Assembly: GCF_009870125.1 (NCBI RefSeq)
Contig: NC_046683.1
Location: 40,687,869-40,751,868, forward strand
Origin: Drosophila pseudoobscura
Lineage: Eukaryota; Arthropoda; Insecta; Diptera; Drosophilidae
Direction of reading: 5' to 3'
DNA length: 64,000 nt
Shown piece by piece: positions 25,001 to 39,700 of the stretch. A program made the translations under genes and the position numbers. The notes under the pieces were generated by a model, which was not told the origin of the DNA, searched no databases, and saw only the letters and a program-made list of their open reading frames with translations. Numbering within the stretch: position 1 is the first letter of the stretch; each line of letters starts with the position of its first letter.

Positions 25001-28000
25001 TACCGTTTTCAATATGGCAGAGCTTAAGATTTTCAATTTTCCGTTTGTAATCAGCAGTTTGTATTTGTTGTAGTCGTTCCCTATCTGTCGAATCTGTCCC
25101 CCCAAAACCTATTTTCAGACCGAGCCACGTCTCACGAACACACCGCAGGTGTGGCAAAAGTCAATGCAAAGGTGAGAAATCTAGAAGAACAAGTACAAGA
25201 ACAACACTGGTATGGATAAGTGCAGGAAGGAGCCGGTAGACGGCAGAATGAGCTCAAGCGCCAGCTCCAGCGAGAAATAAGATGAAGGTGGGATGCAAAT
25301 GCAAATGCAAATGTTACCCATACGCCACGTTGTCGCTTCTTGAATTTTAATTTGCATTGCCACCAACTTACGTTGCAACACTGTGAAAGTGCGATTGGGC
25401 GTGGGAGATGGAGTGGAAGGACGACAGCCATTTCGCATCTTGCAGCCACCATTCCCCCATCCCCCATCCCGTGACCCCGTGGCACGTTCAAAGACATGTT
25501 CGTCGGCTGCTCATTGCGAAATAATTTGCATAAGCTTCGCACCCGCCTATACTCGTACTCTCTGCGCTTTGAGAAGTTTTATTTGTTATACCTGCCCCCC
25601 CCCCACCCAACTTGGGTCAGTGATGGACACGTGACACGTTCAGGCGAGACGCGTGAGTGGAGCGCAAATTAGCAGACTCATGTCCGGCAGAGCACAAGGA
25701 CAACTCAACTCCCATCATTATGGTCGGAAATCTTGCTGTCGATTCCCCTATTCCCTATTGCCTATCCCTATTCATTCGTTATTCATTATTCGTTTATTCG
25801 TTTGTTTGCAAGCAGACAATTGAAGTGCAATTTGCACATTTCACAGCTGCCGTCCTGTCGATTTCCGTCCGCAATTAACAAGGGCTGAGAACACTCGAAA
25901 CGTAGGGAGGCCGCCGTATCCGGACTTTGATGCTAATTTGAGTGGTGCGGCGGCTGGCCTGCTGCCTTTCGGCGAGCATCGTGATATCTGGGATGGTCAG
26001 CCGCAGTCGGAGACATGGTAAACTTCATTTAGCACGAGGGCTTAAACATTTATTGAATGTAGCCGCCAGAGACTGGCGACCAGCGTCAATCCACAAGATT
26101 GAGGAGATGAGGAGACAGATACGGATACGTAGAGTGAGACTGAGAGTGAGATTGAGAGTGAGACTGAGACTGAGACACACACACATAATCATGGCCCAAT
26201 TGAGAGGACAAACAATACGTGCCGAATGCGCCTCAGCCTTTTTCAAGATATCTTCTGGATATTGCTCTGGATGGAGCAACAGATACAACAGATAGAGAGG
26301 CAGACGGAGGTTGAGAGAGAGCGCTGCCGGGCCGTCAGTAAATGGCTACAAATTGCTGCAGACAGCCGGCCGGGAGGACCTGGCTTAGACACAACTTCGA
26401 CAACTGTTGCCATTGTTGGATCGTAGAGACAGAGAGTGGAAACAGTAGGTGCTCACAAATGAACCCTTAAAAGTCCGAGCCAAAGATGCCGGACGAGGGT
26501 CGCACTCGGGCACCGCGCATTGAGGGTCTCCTCCCCATGGGGACAGACACACACACATATGCACATACAAATATATATATTTATATGAATATGTACATGT
26601 GTGTATGTATGTATATGTTTCGATGCAATGTATACATATCACGTACGCGCTCACACCACAAGCCATTACACTTTCACGAGGCAAGCCGTTGTCGTTGCTT
26701 CTCCTTGTTCTCCTGTGCTTCGTCCTGCTGGTGTCCGGGCGTCAGTTTACTGTTTACTTTCCGCCGTCTGCTGTTTTGACTCCAGCCAGCTCAAGGCCTT
26801 ATTGGGTTTTACCCAAAAACCCATTTAATAATCTCATTCTGCCACAATAACAGAAAATATGATTTCCTCTCGAACAATCCTCTCGCAGTCCGGAACAAGT
26901 CCGGAGTGCACGGACGGACACACACCACACATCAAGACGACACAACAGACAGACAGAACGATAGGTCTGAGGTGGGCGTCGTCTCTCTGGGGTGGGACCA
27001 CGACCACCAGTTCAACAAGTAATTGAATACATACGTACGTGAGGGGCATTTCCAATAATAAATATTCCAATGTCATTATTTATTGTGTGTTATCCTTTTT
27101 ATGATTCCTATTAGTGGAATTAGTTTTTCTATTGTGTGACTCTCTCTCTCTCTCTAGCTGTCTTGATGAGCAGACGATTGTTTCTTGTCTGAATCCAAAT
27201 GGTTTTGGTTTTGGACTCCTCTTTCGTTAATAAAATACCCACCCTCCTGCCTCAGATTCCATTCTGGGATGGGGACTCCGGACTCACGTAATTATCTGCG
27301 TGAGGCGTGTCAGGGCGGTGTGATTGATGCCACTTCGGGTACGGGCCGCATCAGGTGTGCCGAAAATTGAGGCCCTCAAATTTGTTGGCTAATTATGCGG
27401 AAATTAATGCGCCTCCAGGCACTTAAAGGCCCTCTGCTTCCCACCCCCCCGTATCCCGTATCCTGCATCCTCTACATACCGCACACACACACCATATACA
27501 CTGCATAAGGACGGGGATAGGATGGACCATTAGGCTGCTTTCAGAGAGTTGGCAGAGCGCGCAGCTCACAGACGCAGGCTCGCAGGATCGCAGGTTCGAG
27601 GTTTGCACAATTTTCATGAGGGATTTCATTAATTTGTTTTTAATTCAATTTAACTTATTGCCCCTCGTCCTTTGGTCCCTCCATTTGCTCCTGTTTTCAG
27701 CTCCTGCTCCAGCTCCAGCTCTGACTCTGGCCAACCCCTCCCCCCATGGATGTCCGTCCATATTCTGCACAAGACGTTAGCCTACTTTGCACTGTTGTTG
27801 CAGGGTTGCGCATTTCGTACTTCTCGTTCGTGCTTCTCATTCTCATTCTCGTTTTCGTTTCTCGTATTACGTATTGCTCGTACACATAATACTTACGTTA
27901 TTTCGTTTTTCGTATTTCGCATTTATTAAATGGCACATTTACTCTCTGTTTATTGGCCTTAATGCCGGATTGCTAGGGAAATTTACATTTTAAAACAGTT

Positions 28001-31000
28001 TCCCGTCCATTCCCATTCTCACTCCCACCCCACCCCGCCCCAACCCCCTCAGTCACTCAGTAACTCTTGTCGCTGCCTGCCACAGGGCCAGGGCATTGTT
28101 TCAACATTTTCATTGGACTTAAGTGGAAATTCATGTGTACAATAATTTGTTTGCGGCAGTACGTAAAAGTAAACCGTATACGGTCAATGAGCTCTCTCTG
28201 TGTCCAAAAAATATTTCTCGCAGGCAGTCGTAAAAGCCGCGTTTGGTCTTAGCCATTTCCATCTGTCTCTCCCTCTTTCTCTCTCTCTGTCTCTCCACCT
28301 TTCTCCTGTCGGCCGTCTGGGAAGCGGAGACCTCTTATTGATTTTTTGGCCACAGACTCACAGTTGGTGTCGTGTTTCAATGTCCCGCCACTTGCAAAAT
28401 TGATAGCTGTCGCCGCCAGATTTGACCTCCGCCCACCTTCGTACACCCATGCACCCACACCCACACTTTCAGCCAAGGACACCCCTGCCCCTGCCCCTGC
28501 CCCAACCCGAGCCCAACCTGCCCCAACCCGAGCCCGAACCTGAACTCAGGCCCACGCATGCCCCCCCTCTACACACCAGAGAAGCAGCCGCATGTAAACA
28601 CATTAACCCGTGCATTCATTAATACGACAAATATTTGCAGGGGCCAGACGAGGCGGCGACGGATTTGCTGCTGCCTTTGCCGCTGCCCTGGAGTTGGGAA
28701 TTTTAAAGTAAACAGAATTAACAACAAAAGCCGCGTTTCACGGGCACGCACATAATCACATCCACATTCACTCCGCTCCACTCCACTCCACCCCACTCCG
28801 CTCTGTCCCTTTCCCCTGTACTGCAGTCCAACCACAATCGCAGGCACGATCACAATAAAAAACGAACGAATGGACGGGAACCCAACCTGAAACCAACTTT
28901 GGTCGCAGTGCTGGCCAAACTCCAGCTGTCCAAATGGCTACGCGGGGCTAAGCCGCAACTTTTGCTGCTTTAACGAGCGTGACAAAATACTTTTTGGAAT
29001 TGCTTGGGGCCACCTGCCGGCGTGTCGGGGGGAAGCCAGTGGAACTGTGGAGAGAGTCCCCCTTTCACTCGACGTTTGCATATTCAGCTGAACGGACGTC
29101 ACTTAGGTGGTTAGTCGGTTAGTTGGTTTTTTTGTTTTTGTTTTTTTCGGTTTGACAGTCTCCTGGTTCTGGTTTCATTCTGCCTTGGAGCCCCAACATT
29201 TTTGCGTGACTTGTTGCTCTGCCTTGAGGCTTCGCTAGGTAAAGGGCGGGTAATCTTGTCAAGGAGTAGTCAAAGCCAAGCAAAAGGCGATCGGTCGGGA
29301 TTCTATTACATCTCTCATCAGTCGCATCAGTTATTGAACACCACACAACAGTGGCACCAACAGCAGCTCACAGTGGCAGCCACTAAGAGTACGAGTCAAA
29401 TGTAGATGAGCCTCAACGCTTCTTCTTGTCTCCCTCTGCTCTCTCTCCATACGGTGATTGGGGGGTGTGATTGGGCGGGAGCCGAGGCTAGACAGGTGCA
29501 TTAAATTTATTTGTGTTGCGTCTTATTGTTGGCCAACCGCCACCGGACACCCGTCAGTCAACACCCGAGCCGCCACCGTCGGGTGACCCGTCACCCACCT
29601 GTGAGGACCCCCACACTATATCGTCGTCGTCCTGTGTCGATGGGCATTTTTCAAGTGACTTATTTGCGTTTGTTGTGGTCAGCGCTGTTGCTGTTGCTGC
29701 TGCTGCTGCCATCAGTGCTTGACTTTTTATACATACATACACATATTAATGGCGTGGGCCAGCATCGTCAGGAGTAAGAGGGCAGCAACCACGGTGGACA
29801 GGACAGGACCAACATCAAACAGCAGTGAACCTATCTGAGTACCACACCCCCACTCCCCCATACCCACACACACACACAGACACTTTGTTGCTGCAGTGAG
29901 TTTTAATCCCCTTTCGCCCAACGTCAGTCAGTCAGTGGTTCTGGTGGTGGTGCTGCTGTTGTTGCTTAAATGCCGAGGCACCGGACTCGGACTCAGACAG
30001 GAGGCAGTTTCTTTGGCATTCGTTGCCTGCTGCTGCTCTTTGTGCTATTGCTGCTGCTGGTGCTGGTGCCTCCCCCTGCTGCTGCTGCTGCCCTTTATTG
30101 CGCCGTTTGGCGCTGGTCGTCGCTGTTATCATCGTTGTTGTCTTCATTCATCAGAATGGAACCTTGAATAATTAAAAGCAGTTTCTGATTACCTACCACA
30201 TCGTTATACGCTCGCAGTCCACGCTCACCCACACACACCCCCACACATACACTGACAGGAGCCATGACGTAACGCAAGGACGTTGTGCCTCCCGTTCTGG
30301 TGTGTGTCTGTATGCATCTATCTCTGTGTGTCTGTGTGACTGTGTGACTGTGTGTATGTGTCTCTAATTAAACGGCAAACAGGATTCGAGTTGAGTTGAA
30401 AGCACAACGAAACAGGAAACGGAAGCCAGTCGCCATGCAGGCCGGCATTCCCACCCACCACAGGCATAGTCGGTATATATGTGTGTTTGTGTGTGTGCGT
30501 TTGTTTGTTGAGGCTAAGCATCAGTATTGTTTGCCGCAGACGTGGCATCCCAGCACCATCCGTGACCCTTTCAACGTTAGCGGCACTCGCACTCCTCGCC
30601 TTCTCTCCAATCGGGCCTTTGTTGGTGGTGGTGGTGTTGTTGTTTATGCACTGAGCACGCTCTGCTCATTTTGCCATCATTGTTAGCCACCACACCTGCC
30701 ACCAGCATTACACCTGAAACTATTTCCACCCATTCCCCATCCTTATCCCCGACCCCGTCTTATTATACGTGTACGCTTGCAACAATGTTTCCTATTCGGC
30801 GTGGTATCTAATTTTTTTCTCACTTAAATTATTTTAATAACGCGTTTGTCGTTTCGGCCAGTGCGGGGCTAAGCCCTGGTGTCCTTTTTTGCGCTGCTTT
30901 TACAAATTTCTACGAGTACGAGTATTTTGCACTGTATGTTCCAGCCATGGTTAGCAGTTAGCTGTTCTGGAACAAACCGTATGGACATGTCTCATAAGGG

Positions 31001-31023
31001 AGGTAGGCCGCTGCTAGGCGTCG
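22045..31023. other. Intergenic DNA rich in simple repeats
   Basis: No gene supported. Simple repeats include (GT)n at about 22,523-22,542 and 22,649-22,668, (CA)n at about 22,948-22,970, CAG runs at about 23,195-23,250 and 23,451-23,467, ACTGGC units at about 24,658-24,690, GAGACT at about 26,130-26,172 and CCCCTG/CCCAAC near 28,487-28,535. A minus-strand GTAAGT at about 25,376 follows a short open frame but has no partner exon. Regulatory elements are likely in so large a gap but cannot be named from sequence alone. Confidence 0.5.
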
Positions 31024-31398
31024 CGGCAAGGGCCGCGGCTATGCTCTTGTACCCGGTACTCAGTCAGCTTATGATTTATGTTACTTACACAATGTATTTT
31101 ATACGTACTTCGTGTATCCCCTTTCCAAATAATGATTAGACCTATTTGATTAGAGCTTTAAAATAATTTATGTGGTTCCATTTTCCTACTACTGTTTTGT
31201 ATCTCCCTCACTTCTCACACCAACACCAGCCGTTATATCTCGCTCCTCTCCGCCGAAAGGTGCATGAGTAGTCTCGGAAGGAGGTAGCGTAGCCCCTGAA
31301 AATGAAAAATTTGTTCCATTTGTTTGAAAATATGTTCCTTTTGGGTATAATACTTATGCGATTTGATCCAGATTCGGTAGTCTGATAGATATGGTAAT
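31024..31398 (-). repeat. DINE-type element, 5' truncated, minus strand
   Basis: On the minus strand it holds CCGAATCTGGATCAAATCG, GGGGCTACGCTACCTCC, TTTCGGCGGAGAGGAGCGAG, TGGTGTTGGTGTGAGAAG and, at its end, GCCGCGGCCCTTGCC. These match in order the copies at 58.4, 58.9 and 7.5 kb. The 5' portion is missing at exactly the point where a plus-strand DINE begins. Confidence 0.7.
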
Positions 31399-32217
31399 TA
31401 TACCCGATACTCATAATGAGTATAGGGTTATATTAGATTTGTGGTGAAAATGGATGTGTGTAACGCCCAGAAGGAATCGTTTCCGTCCCCATAAAGTAGA
31501 TATATTCTTGATCAACATCAATAGCCGAATCGATGGAGCCCTGTCTGTCTGTCCGTCCGTCCATCTGTCCGTCCCTATCAGCGCCTAGTGCTCAACGACT
31601 ATAAGAGCTAGAGCAACGAAATTTTATATCCAGACTTCTGTGATATGTCACTGTGTGAATATTTCAAGAATATTTCAATACTTCGTCCCGCCCACTTCCG
31701 TTCCCACAAAGGGCGAAAATCTGTGGCATCCACAATTTCAAAGATTCGTGAAAACGCAGAACCGTAGAGGATGACTATATCTTCTAGAGTGCAAAATCTG
31801 AACCAGATCGTATAATTATTCTAGCCAGAATCAAGACAACAATTTCATTTTTTCTAGCTCTGTCTCTCTCTAACACACAGACTTCGTGGTCTTTTTTGCC
31901 TATTGCAAAATGTGAGGTCAAGGATCTCAGAGACTATAAGAGCTAGAGCAACCAAATTTTTGATCCAAACTGCTGTGATATCGGACCTTGACAAGTTAGT
32001 TTCAAAATTTCACCGCACCCCGTTCCGCCCCCGCAAAGGACGAAAATCTGGCCCATTAAGACTGGAGCAACGAAATTTAGTATTCACACTCCTGTTAGAT
32101 CTCACTATAAAAAGTATATCTCGAAATTTCGCCGCTCGGCTCTTCAAAATTGTTGATGGCACAGGTTTGAGCTCCTTGGGGTGGTGGCGTATCAAAACTG
32201 CTTCAGTTGCTGGCTAG
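31399..32217 (+). mobile_element. DINE-family element, plus strand
   Basis: It starts TATACCCGATACTC and closely follows the copy at 13.3 kb: ATGTGTGTAACGCCCAG, TAGCCGAATCGATGGAGC, a (GTCY)n tract (about 31,541-31,575), a first GCGCCTAG...CTATAAGAGCTAG module (about 31,581) and a second (about 31,925). After that it diverges: the 3' 250 bp carry a further partial module instead of an inverted end. The right boundary, near CTGGCTAGCACAG, is approximate. No coding capacity. Confidence 0.75.
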
Positions 32218-35200
32218 CACAGGCGTTCATTGCTCTGCCAATTATATAATTAATAACTATTAATTATTAATAGTATTTCTATGAAATATAATTAAAAATG
32301 TAATAGCTTAGCTAATTTTTTTAAACTGACTTTTAAAGTATATACTTGTATATATTTGTAAGTATATAGAAATGTGTGGCTCACTAGACGCATTAATTAA
32401 AATGGGATTGGCGGTGTCCACCGCCCAACCCACCGAGCACAATTAAGCCCTTCCTGAGGATTGAAAGCAGTTTCGTGGCTAGTTATCGGTCTTGGTTTCG
32501 GTCTGGAGAGTGGAGAGCTTAGTCTGTGGCTAATAAAATGATAAAATTTGGATTCCTTCGGGCCGGGACTTCGTTGTGGTTTCGAGGCGGTAACGAGTGG
32601 GTATTAAATGCTTCAAGGCTGGCTGGGCCTGGACCCTGCTGACGACTTGCTGACAGTGCCGCCAGTCGCCGGATGTAATTATGCAGCTCCTAGCCATTCA
32701 AGTGGCCAAACAACCAACGAACCAACCAGCCATCCAAACAACAAGCAACAACAACAACCGCAGCAGCAACAACAACAACAACACAGTAAAAAGTAAAAGA
32801 GTAATAATAATAAAATCCTTTCACTTTCATTTTCATTTTCACTTGCGCTGAGCGCTGCCTCAGCGATTATTTCGCATTATACTAATCAAGGTGGTTAGCA
32901 AGGTGGAAAGGTAGAAAGGTTTTGGGGGAGTGGGGTAGGGGGTAGGAGATCTAAGGAGGCGGAGGAATTCCACCTAATCCGTGCCAAGGACTTTGGCTTT
33001 CGTTTCGCTGCTGCTGCTGCTCTATGGTGCCGCCTGCCCAGCAGTAGGAACAGAGCATAATGTCGCATTCATTAAGCCGAACAGCAGGTGATGCACACCT
33101 GCGGCTCCCCCCAGCGCCCAGTTGGGAGCTCAGGGACGACCCCCACCCGTCTACTGCCTGCTGCTATCGCGAAATTGTTATTTAAACCAGCTTGAGGGCT
33201 TTTCCCGCCTTCAAAACCCACTCCCAATCTGTCGCATCCAGTGGTGCTCCAGTGGAAACATCTGCCCCATCCCATCCCATCCCATCCCATCCCGCGCCGT
33301 GCTATTCTATCCTTTGCTTGGTTTGCGTATTCTTTTAATTCTCTTATGGTTGCCTATCCCTGGGTCGGGCTCCGGCTCCGGCTCTGACGCTGGCTCCGAC
33401 TCCGGCTCAGGCGGCGGAAGCGGAAAGCGCTGAAATGCGCGCTAAAAATTTCAAAATAATGAATACCCCGTGCCTGATCCTTCCCCTGGCCCCTTGGCCC
33501 TTGACTCTGGCTCTGACTTTTGGCAGGGGAGTGGATGGCCACTAAAAACTGGTCCCCAGTGCTCCAGTGCTCCGCCAGTGCGCGGCCCACTTTACGACTT
33601 ATTGTCCTCGGCTGTTCTTTTGCTTTTGTTGCTGTTTGCGAAATGCGATGCAACGTCGCGAATGATTTTGATTAAGCGCCGCTTGTTTGCGCAAGTAATG
33701 CGAAAGCAAAAGCACAAATGGGTCCTGTCGCACCTCGCACCTCGCACCTTGAATCGCGGTGCAACGCAGCTCCTTCAGGGTACAGAGAGGAGCAGTTCAG
33801 TGCAATGCGAAATTAAAAATGGCACAAAAGCGGCTCCTGAATAAAATGCAAAAGAACTGCTGAAGCGAACTCCAGCGTGCGCCATATGCATATGCATATG
33901 TGTATGTGAATGTGAATGTGAATGTGAGTTTGCTTCTGTTGCGGCAGCTTTTAGCGAATGATTTGCTCATCCCCCTGTGACGCCCCACAGCATGCTGGTG
34001 CTGGGGCTGTGAGGGGAACTGCTCGTAGGGCTGGACAATGTCCAACGACTTCCGCTTGAATGAAGAAGAACGGGGGGGAATCTCATAAAAAGATATGTTG
34101 CCAGTTTGTCAGATGGCGACATGTGGCATGAAGATAGGACAAATGGAATGAGTTTTGATAGCGAGAGCGAAGGGGAAAATGTGCTGCTAATCCCTTTCGC
34201 TCGTCTGAATGCTCAGCAGTCAATAATTTGTCAATATTCAAATAATCGAACAGTCAATGTCAATGGAGACTGTGCGCTCGTGTGAGTGTATCTGTGTATG
34301 TGCTTGTGGGTATTTACGATCCAACCGAGCCAGACCAGACCAGAGCAATCCCTGTCAATCATTTAACTAAATATTTAAGCACTTTGCCCCTTCGGCAAAT
34401 TCAATTTTGTGTGTGCACGCGGCCACTTCCATTGCGGCGACGGAGGCAGGCAGGCTGGCAGGCTGGCATGCAGGCAGGCAGTGGCAGCCAGCCACTGCCC
34501 ACCTTTCGATAAACAAACCACAAATGTGGTACACACACGCGTCAGATTGGAGCCCCACCCTCCCTCCACATACCCATTCCCAGCCCACACTCAGCGCCCT
34601 TTAACCACCCACTTCCGCTCTCCCTCTCGCTACCACTTTCCAAGCAGCAGCCATCATCCGCTCGCCCGTTCTTATGTGCACACATAAATATATTACACTC
34701 ATCCACCCACACACAAACACACACACACACACCCGTAGCATGTTCACAACATACACCCCATAAACACCCACACCCACACACGCACACACACACACGCACA
34801 GACAGTCAATGTCATATTTGCGAAAGTGCAATAAATTTCATATGAAGTTCGTAATCGATTTTGACTTATTGAAACATTATGATTGAAAGACATTTATGAG
34901 TGTACGAAAAGGTCTCCGGAGGGTCAATGCCAACAGAAACGCTGACAGCTACTAGCACGGGGCCCTGCCTGCCACATGGCTGGGCGGCACGCAACACGTC
35001 GAAATGTGGTGGGGCATGGACTGGGGAAATCGCACAATCAGCAGTTATTAGGGTTACCTCGGAAGTCATGAGACGAGCTGGCGGCAGTAAACATACACTA
35101 CATAAAAAAAATGGAACGCAATGTAACCATTGGAAAGGGTGTGGCAGAGGCACTGGAGGAGGCGGAGGAACCACTGCCACTGGGATAGATCTGGGGATCT

Positions 35201-36567
35201 GGATGTGGATGTGGATCTGGATCTGAAGTGGTCGGAGTGGGTTCCTGTTTGCCTGTTTCTGTGGATTGGCTGTAAGTGACTAAGCTCACAGGATACAGGA
35301 AACACGACGATGTCGAACGGAAATCGAAAAGGAGCCACCAAAGCCAACGCGCCATGAGTCTGTCGGGGGGTGTGGAAGAGCGTCGTCGACCTGGTTCTAA
35401 CAAATCTTTCAAAACGAAACAAAAAGGGAAACCGACATCGGCAAAGGCAAAGACAGAAGCAGAGGCAGAGACAGAGGTTCTGTGGGAGTGGCAGGGGCAC
35501 TGCCAAGGGACAGGGCAATCATCGGGGAATCAAATTGGGATGTAAACACGTAGATAATGTGCTCATACGTTTCAATATACGCACACAGGTCACACACAGC
35601 CCACCCTCAGACCAACTCCCACTCCAGCCTCGATCTAAGCCACGTAAGTGGCTGCCATTCGATGGGCGACCTTTGGCTGCGTTCGATGTTCGATTGGGGC
35701 TGGGCTTGGGGCTCCACCCACAAGTCACCCTGCCATCATCATTATTATATTCCTTCGGTGTGCTGTCAAGCTTTTCCTTCTTTCTACTTCGTTTTCTTTG
35801 CGTGCTGCCTTTCTGCGTTGCCGTCCTGCCCAGACCCGTACGGAGTGCTTGGATTGGATTGGCATTTGTGTTCCCTTGTCATGTTTGCCTCTCTCTGGTG
35901 TTGTCTTGTTTGCGGTTCCTAAAAATTGGACACTTAAATGTTTACCCGCATGGGTCTTGGCTCTTGTTTATTTGGCTCCATGTTTGCCAGCCCAACTGAC
36001 ATTTTTATTCGCTGTCAATTGATACAACATGCTGTGGTTGACTGCGAGTCGAGTCGTGTTGGGCCAAAGAAAAGTCAAGTCGATTCAATTCCGTGCGAGA
36101 CGTTTCCTTGCGTGTTTGCTTAGGCTTTCGGGAAAAGCCTTTTGGGGGCAAGCGCCACGAACAGTTTGTGGCAATTAATTGTGGCAATTGGCCAACGATA
36201 GAATTTACAATGAAATTATTGTATTGAAATATGCATAAATTGTATTGGCGAAAGGCAATTACTTATTTATATTCAGCATATGCAAATAAACAGACATTTT
36301 TGCCGGTAAATGCGTTTGGCAAATAAGCGCCCTGTCCTGTCCGGACAGGACAGCCAGCAAACAGCAGCTAAATGACGACAATGGGAATGGCATGGCAAAA
36401 CCAATTTATTTTCGACATAAAACAACTTTAGTGGATCTCTCTCTCTCTCTATGTGTGTGTGGGAATATGTGTTAGTCCGAGTGAGAGAGCCTCATGCGTA
36501 TGTGAGTGCTCCTAAGAGTCTATTAATTGTAATAGCCATAGTCTGAATCCGATTCCTTAATCTTCCG

Positions 36568-36757
36568 GCTTTGCATACCCTTGCAAAGTGTAAGCCATAT
36601 GCAGCCTTCTGACCAGCGATGGTTTTGGCACGGCTGGTCCATCCACAGATCTGGATCCATCCGAGAGGAAGCATATGGCGTGGACTTTGATTTTGCAAAC
36701 GCATTTTGTTAGATGCATATTCGATCAATTTGATCGAAGGGTATCGCAAGATTCGTA
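36568..36757. repeat. Possible small element with imperfect inverted ends
   Basis: GCATACCCTTGCAAAG at the left and GAAGGGTATCGCAAG at the right are imperfect inverse copies about 170 bases apart. The TACCCTTGC motif resembles the ends of short Drosophila interspersed repeats. It has no coding sequence. Only a single copy was noticed in this window, so this could be chance. Confidence 0.3.
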
Positions 36758-39700
36758 TCGCTCGTTGGCCACTGCGGCTGAGGGGGGCTGACGAGTGATT
36801 GGTTAAGCGGGGAAGGGGGTAACTGGTTAATTGTCAGCCGTAAAGAGTGAATAGGATGTGGGAGCACGCACTGGGCAAATCCTTGAAACGAATAATTTAC
36901 AAAGTAAATTTTAATTAAAAATCCTCATGCAATCCTCAGCTATTTTAATTGAAGATAAATGACGTCACAGCATACTTTTGGGCTGTCGGTTATCCTTCCT
37001 GGCAATGGGCTGCTGAGTGGGCGTGTGCAGGCGAGCACGGGAAAAAGGGTACTAAGGACAAGGGGAAACGGTAATTAAGCGTGCCAGCGAACTTGACTCG
37101 GAATCGGAGATAACGCGCCGAAGCCACGCCAAAGAGTTCATAAAAAGAAACGCACTGAAGAAGGGCCGCATGGGGAATGGGGCAAGGGGCATGGGTATGG
37201 GGCATGGGGCATTGTTGGCACAGACGAGCGGGTAGCGGGCGCCGGTTGTGGCAGCTGAAAGAGGGAAAACAGCTTGGCACGCTTTGTGCAAATTCTTGAG
37301 AAACAAATTAAACGCTTTTTCCCAGACATGACGTCGACCCCGACATCGACGTCATTAAGACCCCATCATCCCATCTCATTTCATTTCAGCTCATCTCATA
37401 AATGAGTTCAACTGCTTCAGGATGAGGACGAAGACAATTTGCATCATACCTAGGTATCCTTCTCTCCTCCTCCTTCTGCCGGCTATGCCTTCCAATCATC
37501 TCTGATCCCCTAGGAAATATACTCATAGATTTCGAATAGAAAATTAAATTTTTAGAATATATTTTTCATTCTTCAGAATTGTATCAAACAAATCAAATAT
37601 TTGCTTTCTAGGTCAAAGGGTTTTTTTTTTGTATTTTTTTGTTTATTTTTGAACTCTAAAAATAATTTAGAGCGATCAATGAATAGGACATTGCAATGTA
37701 AAGGGCTCCCTCCAGGCGTGTTTGATGCAATTCATATAACTTACGCAAAGTTATCCCCGTGCGATCTATGTCCGGGCCACATTTTGGATTTGAATCCAGT
37801 TCTTAATCAGCCGAGCGGTATATATTGAGAGATTATGTTGTGAAAAACCAATATAATGACCCAAAAATGTTGGGAGCATGGTGGCAAGCCTCCTGGGCAC
37901 TCGTTTCGCTTCGTTCGCTGGCATTCAAATGGTTTACCCTTAATATATTTATGACTAAAATATCGGGCGACGATCCAAAACTGTTTTATATACCTAGTAT
38001 TTTTCCATGGTCATTAGTAATTTGATTTACAAAATTTAATTTCTATAGAAAATGAGTCTACCTATTTCATTGATTGGGAATGTAAGCACATTAGAAGGGC
38101 AATAATAGAAGAAGATCCAAATCGGTGCAGTCTCCAAAGCAACTTGAAATGCAAGCCTGAAGATGCCAAAAACTGAAAGGTTTCCCCAGATGGACCAGAC
38201 CATCCTGGGCCAAGTTTGGAAACCTCATATTTGAAGCTAAATTCCGTGTATCCATTGACTTGCTGGTCATCCCTCTATCTATATCTCCCTCTCCCTTGAA
38301 CTAATTTAGTTAGAACGAAATTTGCTATTACATTGGACACAATTAAGTGTTATCTTCCGTGCCCCATAAGCATTGCTCACGTCCCTTATCACTGTCCCAC
38401 AAACAAAACTTACTTTGGATCCCCCGAATTCAGAGCGCTCTTTCTGCAACCGCTGTCCACTGCGTCCCCAGGATCCCTGGGATCCAGTGCTCAGTGAACC
38501 GTGCAGCACTTGCACCCTCCCCGATAAGATCTCCTGCGAGTAACCTTCTGTCCTCTGGCAAGGGAGCCAGCACCAGCGCCACAGACCGAGCCCGAGCCCG
38601 AGCACGAGCAGGCGACTGTTTTAATGTTAATGTTTGCGTGGCAAATTATTCGCCAGTTGTTATCACAGTTGCTGTTTCTGTCTCTTTGATACTCGCACGG
38701 GGATGTGCGAGTGGGTGGCGCGGCACGGGGTACAAAAATTATAGTGCATTGCGTAAGCTGATTAGCAAGCGGAATTATGGCGACCCCAATTGATGGGGTT
38801 TTCCGAACTAATGAGCGCTCGTTTTATGTTTTCAATTAAGTGATAACAGCAGTGTGCAGCAGGTCGTCCATTGGGAGCAGTAAATAACACGGTGACTGAC
38901 CAACTGACCAAAATTTTACGGTTAATAAGCCGCCGCGTGCGCCTTGTTTTGGCAGCAAAAAAGAAGTACGAGAGTTTGGTTTTAGTGTTTGTCGTAGACA
39001 CGAAAACGTATACTTAATTCCGCTAGAGCATATTAAGTATACGACAAGCGTTCCGAAGGGATGGCTCTCATCCCACGGAACGGCTGCAATGGGAGGTTGC
39101 AGTCACAAGTGCAGCTGCTACCCAATTTTCTATTGTCCTTCGCACCCATTACCACCCCTCCGCCTATCTGTCCATCCGCCCACCGCCCGCAAGTCACTGC
39201 TGTTTGACCCAAGAACGCAACGCCTGTCGACTGTTTATGGGACTGGCGGCTGCTTTGTTTAAACTTGTGTGCACAAAACTTTAACAACAACAACAATAAC
39301 AACAGCAACAGGAGCAGCAATGCCAAAATGCCATCATTACCAAGCGACAAAAGTTTGTCCTTTTACTGTCGCTGCCTTCTGCCCGCTGCCTGCTGTCTTC
39401 TGCCTTCTGCCAGTGGCAGTCATAGTCACAGTCGCAGTGGAGTGGAGGAGGTGGGGGTAGTGGCAGCGGCGGTAGGAAGAACCGCAGTAACGATGCCTGC
39501 AACCGCCTCGCTCTGCCTCATCCATGTAAAGTGCTCCTTGACTTGGTCGTGTAGGCAAATGAAGTGAACGGTTTCGGCTGCTGCTGCTGCTGCTTCTGCT
39601 ACTGCTAAAAAATAAAATACGTAATAAAGAACAAAAAGAAAACAAACGCTCTTACAGCAGGGAGAGAGCTGCAAACAAAAGGCGACCCGCACGCCGCCAC

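Noticed and set aside
37787..37810. GGATTTGAATCC, reminiscent of a tRNA T-arm
   Set aside because: No flanking acceptor or anticodon stems could be folded.
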